Below, in pieces: positions 34,135 to 42,919 of a stretch of 64,000 nucleotides of DNA (position 1 is its first letter; the number at the start of each line of letters is the position of its first letter). Under the pieces are notes generated by a model. That model searched no databases. It had not been told where the DNA came from and was given only the letters and a program-made list of their open reading frames with translations. This DNA is from JADJOM01 sp046327715. Lineage in GTDB: Bacteria > Gemmatimonadota > Gemmatimonadetes > Gemmatimonadales > GWC2-71-9. The stretch covers positions 124,001-188,000 of the forward strand of contig JAXLXY010000002.1 of the NCBI GenBank assembly GCA_046327715.1. Reading direction: 5' to 3'. The translations under genes were made by a program, and so were the position numbers.

Positions 34135-35336
34135 GGCAGGCGCCGCTCTTCCTGCTGCTGGCTCTGGCCGGCGGGACGCCGGCTTCGGCCCAGCTCTCCG
34201 GCCGGGTGGACGTGGGCGTGGGCGGCGCCCCGCTGGGCGGCCGCCGGGCCGCCTCGCACTGGGCGCTGGCACCGACGCTGCGCGTCGACGGATCGCGGCT
34301 GCGCTTCGCGCTGGGCGGCGAGTACCGGGGCTTCGGGGAACTGGGGTACGGCGCCAGTGGCAGCGGCACCGCGTCGTGGTTCGCCGCCGGCCGACACGCC
34401 TGGCGCCTCGAGCTCACCGGCGACCTGCGGGGCCAGGGTGGTCGTGGCCTGGCCGACCGCGCCGCCGGCGAGGGAGGCCCGCGATGGCACCTGGTCCGCG
34501 GCGGTCACGGCTTCTGGCTTGGCACCTATGCAGGGGCCGACGCGAAGGGGCCGACCTTCCACTGGGAGGCGGCGTGGTGGCGTCGATGGGGCGCGTTCCT
34601 GTTCCAGTTCCAGGGACGGCAAAGCACCCAGTCCGTCACTGTCCTCCTCGCCAATCCCCTCGATACCCTCGCACCGTTTCCCGACAGCCTGGTACGGCGC
34701 CGGAACGAGAGCCGGGTTCTGACCAGCCTGGGCGGGTGGCTCACCTGGCAGGGCCGGCGGGTGGAGGTTCGTGCTGCGGGTGGCGTGAGGCTGGGGCTGG
34801 CGGAGCCGGGGCAGGCTCCGCCGATCCCGGGCGACGGCACCCGCCAGGACGTGGGGGGGCCGCGCTCCCGGGCCGAGGGGTGGTGGCAGGCCGAGGCGGC
34901 CTACTGGATCAGCGACCGGGTGGCCATCGCCAGCACCGCCGGGCGCCAGCCGGGCGACGCCTCCCTGCTCACCCCGGGCGGCACCTACCTGCGCATGAGC
35001 CTGCGGGCCGCCCTTGGCCGGCGCGGGCAGCCGACCGCGGGGCGTACGGGGACGGCCGGGACGCTGCGCCTCCGGCGGATGGGCGGGCAGCTGGTCGAGA
35101 TTTCCCTGCCGGCCAGCGGCGCGGCGCAGGTGGAGCTGATGGGGGACTTCACGGACTGGCGCCCGGTGCGCCTCGATCCGGACGGTCACGGGAACTGGCG
35201 GGTGCACCTGCCGGTGGAGCCGGGGCTGCACCGGATCAACGTGCGGTACGACGGGGGCGCATGGCGGGTCCCGCCCGGCACGCGCGCGGTACCCGATGAG
35301 TTCGGGGTGCTGACCGGCGAGATCGTGGTCGGGTAG
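34131..35336 (+). CDS. Outer-membrane-type beta protein with C-terminal CBM48-like domain
   Basis: A 401-residue protein starting at GTG 34131 (GTGA overlap). A signal peptide (LFLLLALAGGTPASAQ) leads into about 290 residues of alternating beta strands (VDVGVGGAPL, LRVDGSRLRFALGGEYRG, WRLELTGDLRGQG, VEVRAAGGVRLGL, YLRMSLRAALG), as in outer-membrane barrels. The last 90 residues are a CBM48-like domain (QVELMGDFTDWRPVRLD, WRVHLPVEPGLHRINVRYDGGAW), similar to the one in the membrane protein two genes upstream. The two would place glycan-binding domains on both sides of the envelope. Barrel call is from pattern only. Confidence 0.72.
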   Translation: MRQAPLFLLLALAGGTPASAQLSGRVDVGVGGAPLGGRRAASHWALAPTLRVDGSRLRFALGGEYRGFGELGYGASGSGTASWFAAGRHAWRLELTGDLRGQGGRGLADRAAGEGGPRWHLVRGGHGFWLGTYAGADAKGPTFHWEAAWWRRWGAFLFQFQGRQSTQSVTVLLANPLDTLAPFPDSLVRRRNESRVLTSLGGWLTWQGRRVEVRAAGGVRLGLAEPGQAPPIPGDGTRQDVGGPRSRAEGWWQAEAAYWISDRVAIASTAGRQPGDASLLTPGGTYLRMSLRAALGRRGQPTAGRTGTAGTLRLRRMGGQLVEISLPASGAAQVELMGDFTDWRPVRLDPDGHGNWRVHLPVEPGLHRINVRYDGGAWRVPPGTRAVPDEFGVLTGEIVVG

Positions 35337-35338
35337 GG

Positions 35339-35764
35339 TCAGCCGCCGACGGGGCGGAACTCCCCGGTGGCGGCCACTCGGCCGGAAGCCGTGGTCCGCC
35401 GCAGCACCGCGAGGCGGACGGCATCGACCACGAGGCGAAGGTCATCCATCTTGGAGATCAGCGGCACCCCGCGCTGCTCGATCGGCCCGTGCACCCGCGG
35501 GTCGCGTGCGGCGCCGGTCAGGAACACCACCCGATTGGCGAGTCCGGGCGCGAGCTCCATCAGGCGGTCGTAGAAGTCGAGCCCACTCACCTGCGGCATC
35601 AGGACATCGCTCACCACGGCATCGGCCGCGCCGCCGTCCGCGACGTAGCGGAGGGCGTCGGTGGCCGAGGCGGCCTCCGCCACGGTGAAGCCGGAGCGTT
35701 CGAAAAACGCCCGCAGGGCGCGGCGCATCGATGGCTCATCGTCTACGAGCAGGACTGTTGTCAC
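35339..35764 (-). CDS. Single-domain response regulator
   Basis: A 141-residue receiver domain: VLLVDDEPSMRRAL (acidic pair), VVSDVLMPQVSG (phospho-acceptor Asp), FLTGA (Thr) and SKMDD (Lys). No output domain. Start GTG 35764 with AAAGGG upstream. It converges on the CBM48 barrel gene with two bases between stops. The receiver type (PSMRRALRAFFERSGF) resembles those attached to hybrid kinases such as that at 40.6-42.9 kb, but no partner is adjacent. Confidence 0.88.
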   Translation of the reverse strand: MTTVLLVDDEPSMRRALRAFFERSGFTVAEAASATDALRYVADGGAADAVVSDVLMPQVSGLDFYDRLMELAPGLANRVVFLTGAARDPRVHGPIEQRGVPLISKMDDLRLVVDAVRLAVLRRTTASGRVAATGEFRPVGG

Positions 35765-35920
35765 AAACCCTTTGGCTGCAACGACTTGCAAATTGACTAC
35801 CGGTCGGCCCCCCGGGGTGGCCAGGGTCCACCGGGGCGGCGGGCGCCCCCGGAGGCCATTCCTTCATTCCGAGTATCGGCCGGGGGGACATTTCATTTGA
35901 CCCCCGGGGACGGGCATGGG

Positions 35921-35926
35921 TAGATT
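35921..35926 (+). promoter_or_regulatory. -10 element for leaderless tig transcript
   Basis: TAGATT ends 7 bases before the tig ATG and there is no Shine-Dalgarno, so transcription would begin at or next to the start codon. Similar placements occur at 18669, 44593 (minus), 54230, 56458 and 59713. Confidence 0.45.
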
Positions 35927-35933
35927 GCCGCCC

Positions 35934-37181
35934 ATGTCGGCCATCTCAATAGTGAAAACGAAGGAAGACGCGGCCTCGAAGTCCCTGCAGATCACGGTGC
36001 CGGTGGACCGGATCCAGCAGGAAGAGACCAAGGCCGTCCGATACTACTCCAAGCAGGCCCGGCTCCCGGGCTTCCGGCAGGGGAAGGCGCCGGAGGCGGT
36101 GGTGCGGCGCCGGTTCGGTGACGCCATCCGGCAGACGGTGCTGGAGCAGCTGATCCGGGAGAGCTGGGAGGAGGCGCTCAAGAGCGAGGAGCTCAAGCCG
36201 ATCGCGGAGCCGCACATCCACGACCTCAAGTACGAGGACGGCCAGCCGCTCGAGTTCGAGTTCCACGTGGAGGTCCGGCCCGACGTGGCCCTGGCCAAGG
36301 TGGCGGGGTTCACGGTCCAGCGGACGCGCAAGGCGATCTCGGCGGAGGACGTCGAGGAGAAGCTGCGCGACCTGCAGGAGCGCAAGGCCAACTGGCTGCC
36401 GCTCGAGGGACAGAAGCCGGCGCCGGGGCAGATGGTGCGGATCGAGGTGGCCCCGCTCGACGACGGCAACCCGGGCGCCGCGCAGCCCTACAGCATGGTG
36501 CTGGGCGAGGGGCGCGCGATTCCGGACGTTGAGGAGAAGGTGATGCAGCTGCTCCCCGGCGAGACGGTGGACGCCGAGGTGCGCTTCCCGGACGACTTCC
36601 CGGACGAGAGCCGGCGGGGCCAGGCCCGGGCGGTGCGGATCACGCTGCACGACGTGAAGCGGCAGGAGCTGCCGGCGCTCGACGACGCGTTCGCGCGCGA
36701 GGTCGGGGACTTCGAGACCCTCGACCAGCTGCGGGCGGCGCTCCGGGCGGACCTGGAGCAGGAGGCGCTGTCGCAGTCGGAGGCGGGGGTGCGGCAGGAG
36801 CTGCTGCAGCAGATCTTCGCGGCCAACGACGTGCCGGCGCCGGCGTCGCTGGTGAACCGGCTGATCAAGGGCTACATGGAAGCCTATTCCATCCCGGCGG
36901 AGCAGTTCGAGACCTTCGGGAAGGAGTTCCGGCCGGTGGCGGAGCAGCAGGTCCGGCGGGAGCTGGTGCTGGACAGCGTGGTCGAGGCGCAGGGCCTGGC
37001 CGCGACGGAGGCGGAGATCGACGCGCGGATCCAGCAGCTGGCCGCGGGCCGCAACCTGCCGGCGGGTCAGCTGTACGCGCAGCTGGAGAAGGCGGGCCGG
37101 CTGCGTGAGCTGGAGCGGTCCCTCACCGAGGAGAAAGCCTTTGGCTGGCTCCTCCAGCAATCCACCGTGGTTGACGCCTGA
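35934..37181 (+). CDS. tig: Trigger factor, ribosome-associated chaperone
   Basis: A 415-residue peptidyl-prolyl isomerase/chaperone. The N-terminal ribosome-binding domain contains LPGFRQGKAPEAVVRRRFG, close to the GFRxGKxP signature; the middle FKBP-like domain (PGQMVRIEVAPLDDG, LGEGRAIPDVEEKVMQLLPGE) is shorter and divergent; the C-terminal helical arms follow (EAEIDARIQQLA). It starts the tig-clpP-clpX group in the usual order, with clpP 9 bases on. Confidence 0.94.
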   Translation: MSAISIVKTKEDAASKSLQITVPVDRIQQEETKAVRYYSKQARLPGFRQGKAPEAVVRRRFGDAIRQTVLEQLIRESWEEALKSEELKPIAEPHIHDLKYEDGQPLEFEFHVEVRPDVALAKVAGFTVQRTRKAISAEDVEEKLRDLQERKANWLPLEGQKPAPGQMVRIEVAPLDDGNPGAAQPYSMVLGEGRAIPDVEEKVMQLLPGETVDAEVRFPDDFPDESRRGQARAVRITLHDVKRQELPALDDAFAREVGDFETLDQLRAALRADLEQEALSQSEAGVRQELLQQIFAANDVPAPASLVNRLIKGYMEAYSIPAEQFETFGKEFRPVAEQQVRRELVLDSVVEAQGLAATEAEIDARIQQLAAGRNLPAGQLYAQLEKAGRLRELERSLTEEKAFGWLLQQSTVVDA

Positions 37182-37189
37182 GCGAGCGC

Positions 37190-37798
37190 ATGGCCTCCCT
37201 GTATCCCCCGTATGTGATCGAGCGGTCCAGCCGCGGCGAGCGGTCGTACGACATCTTCTCGCGCCTGCTGATGGACCGGATCGTGTTCCTGGGCGCGCCG
37301 ATCAACGATGATGTGGCGAACATCATCATCGCGCAGCTGCTCTTCCTCGAGGCCGACAACCCCGAGCGGGACATCTACCTCTACATCAACTCGCCCGGCG
37401 GGGTGGTGTCGAGCGGCCTCGCCATCTACGACACCATGCAGTACCTCAAGGCGCCGGTGAATACCATCTGCATGGGGATGGCGGCGTCGATGGGCTCCTT
37501 CCTGCTGGCGGCGGGGGGCAAGGGGAAGCGCAGCGCGCTGCCCCACTCGCGGATCATGATCCACCAGCCCTCGGGCGGGGCGCAGGGCACCGCGTCGGAC
37601 ATCGAGATCCAGGCCCGCGAGATCCTGTACCTGCGCTCCAAGCTGAACGGGCTGTACAGCCAGCACACGGGCCAGCCGATCGAGACGATCGAGCGGGACA
37701 TGGACCGGGACCGGTTCATGTCGGCGGAGGAGGCGCGGGACTACGGCCTGATCGACAACGTGATCAGCAAGCGCACCGAGATCCAGCCGGCCAAGTAG
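37190..37798 (+). CDS. clpP: ATP-dependent Clp protease proteolytic subunit
   Basis: A 202-residue serine protease forming the ClpP barrel. Catalytic Ser in CMGMAASMGSFLLA, His in RIMIHQPSGGAQG and Asp in the RDRFMSAEEARDYGLID context are all present; the N-terminal region YPPYVIERSSRGERSYDIFSRLL is typical. It works with the ClpX ATPase encoded next. Confidence 0.97.
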   Translation: MASLYPPYVIERSSRGERSYDIFSRLLMDRIVFLGAPINDDVANIIIAQLLFLEADNPERDIYLYINSPGGVVSSGLAIYDTMQYLKAPVNTICMGMAASMGSFLLAAGGKGKRSALPHSRIMIHQPSGGAQGTASDIEIQAREILYLRSKLNGLYSQHTGQPIETIERDMDRDRFMSAEEARDYGLIDNVISKRTEIQPAK

Positions 37799-37878
37799 CC
37801 GCACCTTGACGGGACCCGGGGGGCGGGACAGACTTCGTCCACTCCCCCCGTCACTTGAGACCACCGGCCCGAGGGCGC

Positions 37879-39123
<1,245 letters not shown>

Positions 39124-39198
39124 CCCGCCGCCGGTCCCCCGGCGCGGTGACCCGGCCCGTTGGCCGGCTCCCGGCCGGGGACCGGCCCCCGGCCCCCG

Positions 39199-39837
39199 AT
39201 GTCCAAGTACCCCCTGCTCATCCCCGCGGCCAAAGAAAGCACCGCCCCGCTGGCCTTGCTGCCGGTGATCTTCGTCGGGAGCTATCCGGACGCCACCGTC
39301 CAGCTCGCCCCCCGGATGCCCGAGATCGCGCTGCTGGGCCGCTCCAACGTGGGCAAGTCGAGCCTCCTCAACGGGCTGTTCGGCCGCAAGCTGGCCAAGG
39401 TCAGCAACACGCCCGGACGTACCGCACTCATCAACGTCTTCCAGCTCCCCACGCTCTACCTGCTCGACCTGCCCGGCTACGGCTTCGCGCGGGTCTCGCA
39501 CAGCGAGCGGGCGCGCTACCGGAAGCTGGTCCGCGGCCTGGTGGAGAAGCGGAAGACGCTGAGCGGGCTGCTGTGGCTGCTCGACATCCGCCACGACCCG
39601 AGCGCCGAGGACCGCGAGTACGGCGACCTGGTCGCGGAGCAGGGCCTGCCGATGCTCGTGGCCGTGACCAAGGCGGACAAGCTCCCCTTCGGGCAGCGGA
39701 AGCAGCGGCTCGCGGCGCTCTGCCGGGCGCTGGCGCTGCCGGAGGACCAGGTTCAGCTTACCAGCAGCGAAACCGGCCTCGGGCTCGACGATCTGGCGCA
39801 GAGCCTGCTCGCGGTGGGCGCCGCCAAGGAGGAGTGA
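39199..39837 (+). CDS. engB: Ribosome biogenesis GTPase EngB/YsxC
   Basis: A 212-residue GTPase acting in 50S subunit assembly. G1 (GRSNVGKSSLLN), the G2 region (NTPGRTALINVF), G3 (LLDLPGYGFA) and G4 (VTKADKLP) are intact. Start ATG 39199 precedes SKYPLLIP. In many bacteria it follows clpX or lon, as here. Its stop overlaps the next start (TGATG). Confidence 0.95.
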   Translation: MSKYPLLIPAAKESTAPLALLPVIFVGSYPDATVQLAPRMPEIALLGRSNVGKSSLLNGLFGRKLAKVSNTPGRTALINVFQLPTLYLLDLPGYGFARVSHSERARYRKLVRGLVEKRKTLSGLLWLLDIRHDPSAEDREYGDLVAEQGLPMLVAVTKADKLPFGQRKQRLAALCRALALPEDQVQLTSSETGLGLDDLAQSLLAVGAAKEE

Positions 39838-40469
39838 TGCGACGAATGATGGTACGCGCGGTACTCGGCCTGGCGCTCGCGGGCGGCGCACTCCCCGCCG
39901 CCGGGCAGGCCGTTCCCGGCAGCGACCTGCCGCCGGCCGGCTTCGGGGTGCTCAACCAGGACCAGCTGAGCGTGCGGTTCGCCGCCTCCGACCTCGAGGT
40001 CCGGTTCCTCCCGCTCGACGAGCGGATCCTCCGGCTCATCGCCAATGACGGCTACGACGCGCTCAAGGGCCTGATCGCCAGCCGGCAGGCCGCGATCGAC
40101 TCCGCGGTCCAGCTGGCGGGCTCCGGCGAGCCGGGCCTGGCGCTGGTGAGCTTCTTTGCCCTCCGCAGCGACGCGCGGTTCGACCCCGAGAACCTCAACC
40201 TGGTCTACCACAACCAGCTCTACCGCCCGGTGGGGATGGTGCCGGTGACGGGCAACTTCACCGGCCGCCAGCTCGCCGTGCGCACCCAGGCTTCCGCCAT
40301 CTACGTGTTCGACCGGCCCATCCCGGTGCTGGAGCCGTTCGACCTCTCGTACGCCGGCACCCAGTCCAGCGTGTGGAACGAGGCGCTGCGGCGCATCGAC
40401 CGGGCCCGCAGCCAGGTACTGGCCCGGTGGCAGGCGGTGCAGCGGGATTCCACCGCCGCCAGGCCGTAG
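39837..40469 (+). CDS. Exported hypothetical protein
   Basis: A 210-residue protein with a signal peptide (MMVRAVLGLALAGGALPAAGQ). The mature part reads QLSVRFAASDLEVRFLPLDERILRLIANDGYDALKGLI, then beta-like segments (LVYHNQLYRPVGMVPVTGNFTGRQLAVRTQASAIYVF). No known family. GGAG and a TGATG junction indicate co-translation with engB. The rest of the 40470-40606 gap shows a short GC-rich palindrome (CCCGGCC/GGCCGGG at 40475-40490) and nothing else clear. Confidence 0.7.
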   Translation: MRRMMVRAVLGLALAGGALPAAGQAVPGSDLPPAGFGVLNQDQLSVRFAASDLEVRFLPLDERILRLIANDGYDALKGLIASRQAAIDSAVQLAGSGEPGLALVSFFALRSDARFDPENLNLVYHNQLYRPVGMVPVTGNFTGRQLAVRTQASAIYVFDRPIPVLEPFDLSYAGTQSSVWNEALRRIDRARSQVLARWQAVQRDSTAARP

Positions 40470-40606
40470 GGCGGCCCGGCCCCGGCCGGGACCCGCGTCG
40501 TGCCGGCGCCTGCGCGGCTCCTCTCCCCCGCCCGGCCCGGCCATGGCGGGAGTCCCGCCGCCCCCCCTATCCTCCGGGGACTCCAGCCCGGGCCCTTCGC
40601 CGGATC

Positions 40607-42919
40607 GTGAAGACCCAGACCCGCGATTCCCTCCTCGCCTATCTCCCTGCGGCCACCTGGCTCGCGGGGGGCGTCCTGCTGCTCGCCACCGGGCAACGGA
40701 TGGCGCCCGCTGCCGCCCTGATCCTCGGGGCTTTCGCGCTCGGCCTGGCGGGCTGGGAACGCCGTTCCTGGCTGCCCCTGGCCCAGCTCGGCGCCGCCGT
40801 CCTCCTGCTCCTCCTGGCCCAGCTGCAGCAGCCGTCGGGCTGGGTCATGCCGCTGGCCGGGTTCGTGACGCTCGGGGTGGTGGCGGCGCACCTGCTGCGC
40901 GGCCGCGCCCGCCTGCGGGCGCTCGACGACGAGCAGCGGGCGCTGCGGCGCCAGGTGGACCGGCGGATCAACGAGATCTTCTCCCTGCAGGAGCTGAGCT
41001 ATGTGCTGGCCGAGTCGCTGCAGAGCGACCGGATCGCGGCGCAGGTGGCGCGCTACGTCCTGCGCTTCCTGAACGCCGAAGGGGCGGCGGTGCTGCTGTA
41101 CGATGAGGCTGACGGCTCCCTGCGGGTGGCCGCCGCGGACGGCTCGATCGCGGCGTGGGCGGGGCAGCAGGTCACCGACACCTCGCCGAGCCTGGTGCTG
41201 CAGGCCACGATCACGGAGCGGATCGAGGTCACCAACGGCACCGAGCCGCATCCCGTCTACCTCCTGCCGGGGCAGCAGGTGACGACCGGGCTGGCGGCGC
41301 CGCTCAGGGCCCACGGCCTCACCATGGGGGTGCTGGCCGTGGCCGACCGGCGGCAGGGCACCTTCAGCCCCGAGGACCTCTGGCTGCTGTCCACCGTGGC
41401 GACGCACGTGGCGGTGGTGCTGGCCAACAGCCGGCTGTTCGAGATGGTACGACAGGCCAAGGAGGAATGGGAGACGGCGTTCAACGCCCTCACCGAGGGC
41501 ATCGGCGTGCTCGACGCGGGCGGGAAGATCGTCCGCGCCAACCTGGCCCTGGCGCACCTGCTGCAGGTGCCGCCCCCGGCCCTGCTGGGGCAGCCCTTCT
41601 GGAGCACCGTGGTCGGCGCGCCCGAGGGCGAGGATGCCCTCATCGGCGCCGCCCGCCGCGGGGAGCGGGTGCCGCCCCTGCAGGTCCGCAGCGCGGGCCG
41701 CGACCGGGTGCTCCGGCTCACCGCCGCCCCCCTCGCCGATGCGGCCGAGCACGCCGCCGTGGTGGTGCTGGTGGAGGACGTGACGGAGCAGCGGGCCCTC
41801 GAGGCCCAGCTGATCCAGAGCGAGCGCCTCGCGGCGGTGGGGCAGCTGGTCTCCGGGGTGGCGCACGAACTCAACAATCCCCTCACCTCGATCGCGGGCC
41901 TGTCGGAGTTCCTGCAGGAACGTGCGGGGCTGGCCCGGGCGGACCGGGAGCACCTCGAGGTCATCCACGCCCAGGCGGAGCGGGCGGGGCGCATCGTGCG
42001 GAACCTCCTGACCTTCGCGCGGCGCGGGACGCCGGGGGACCAGGTCGTGGACCTGAACGAGCTGGTGGCGCGCACCGCGCTCCTGGTGGGGTATGAGCTC
42101 CGCATCCGGGGCATCACGCTGCGCGAGGAGCGGACCGCGGCGCCCCTGCCGGTGCGGGGGAGCGCCGACGAACTGCAGCAGGTGCTGCTCAACCTGGTGA
42201 ACAACGCGGCGCAGGCCGTCCGCGCACTGCCCCCCGGCGAGCCCCGCGAGGTGGCGGTGCTCACGGCGGTCGACGGCGGTGACGCAGTGGTCTCGGTACG
42301 GGATTCCGGCGTCGGGGTGCCGGAGGCGCTCGCGGCCCAGATCTTCACCCCGTTCTTCACCACCAAGGAGCCCGGCGAGGGCACGGGGCTGGGGCTGTCC
42401 CTGAGCTACCGGATCATCGAGTCGCACGGCGGGCGCCTGCGGCACCAGGCCCCGCCGGCCGGGCAACGTGGGGCGGAGTTCAGCTTCCACCTGCCGCTCG
42501 CGGCGGCGGTACCCGCCGCCGGGCGGCCCGAGGCGCCGGCGGGGGGGCGGTCGCTGCTCCTGATCGAGGGGGATCCGGCGGCCGAGCTGATCACCCGGGC
42601 GCTGTTCGAGCCGGCGGGCTACGCGGTGCGGGTGGCGCGGAGCGCCGCGGAGGGCGCCACGCTGCTGGCCGCGGAGTCGTGGGGCGTGGTGCTGCTCGAT
42701 GGCGCGCTCTCGGCGGACGGCACCCGCCGGCTCGCGGAGGAGCTGCCGGTGCGCGAGGGCTGCCGGGTGCTCGTGGCGACCGCCGACCCGGACCTCGCCG
42801 CGCGGAGCCGCGAGCGGGGCCATGGCACCCTGCCCCGGCCGTTCCTGCCCCGCGACCTCGTGGCTGCCGCCGGCGACCTGCTCGGCGCCCCGGTGGCTCA
42901 GGGCGAGTCCGCGCGATAG
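40607..42919 (+). CDS. Hybrid histidine kinase with degenerate receiver
   Basis: A 770-residue sensor kinase starting at GTG 40607. Four hydrophobic segments (about residues 5-95) without a large external loop, then GAF (about 150-275), PAS (FNALTEGIGVLDAGGKIVRANLALAHLL), HisKA with VSGVAHELNNPLTSIAGL, and HATPase (NLVNNAAQAV, DSGVGVPEAL, GTGLGLSLSYRII). The C-terminal receiver (SLLLIEGDPAAELITRAL, VVLLDGALSADG) keeps the Asp, but the usual KPF Lys is Arg (LPRPFLP). Phosphorelay through this receiver is therefore doubtful. The last 22 bases overlap the convergent hydrolase gene. Confidence 0.88.
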   Translation: MKTQTRDSLLAYLPAATWLAGGVLLLATGQRMAPAAALILGAFALGLAGWERRSWLPLAQLGAAVLLLLLAQLQQPSGWVMPLAGFVTLGVVAAHLLRGRARLRALDDEQRALRRQVDRRINEIFSLQELSYVLAESLQSDRIAAQVARYVLRFLNAEGAAVLLYDEADGSLRVAAADGSIAAWAGQQVTDTSPSLVLQATITERIEVTNGTEPHPVYLLPGQQVTTGLAAPLRAHGLTMGVLAVADRRQGTFSPEDLWLLSTVATHVAVVLANSRLFEMVRQAKEEWETAFNALTEGIGVLDAGGKIVRANLALAHLLQVPPPALLGQPFWSTVVGAPEGEDALIGAARRGERVPPLQVRSAGRDRVLRLTAAPLADAAEHAAVVVLVEDVTEQRALEAQLIQSERLAAVGQLVSGVAHELNNPLTSIAGLSEFLQERAGLARADREHLEVIHAQAERAGRIVRNLLTFARRGTPGDQVVDLNELVARTALLVGYELRIRGITLREERTAAPLPVRGSADELQQVLLNLVNNAAQAVRALPPGEPREVAVLTAVDGGDAVVSVRDSGVGVPEALAAQIFTPFFTTKEPGEGTGLGLSLSYRIIESHGGRLRHQAPPAGQRGAEFSFHLPLAAAVPAAGRPEAPAGGRSLLLIEGDPAAELITRALFEPAGYAVRVARSAAEGATLLAAESWGVVLLDGALSADGTRRLAEELPVREGCRVLVATADPDLAARSRERGHGTLPRPFLPRDLVAAAGDLLGAPVAQGESAR

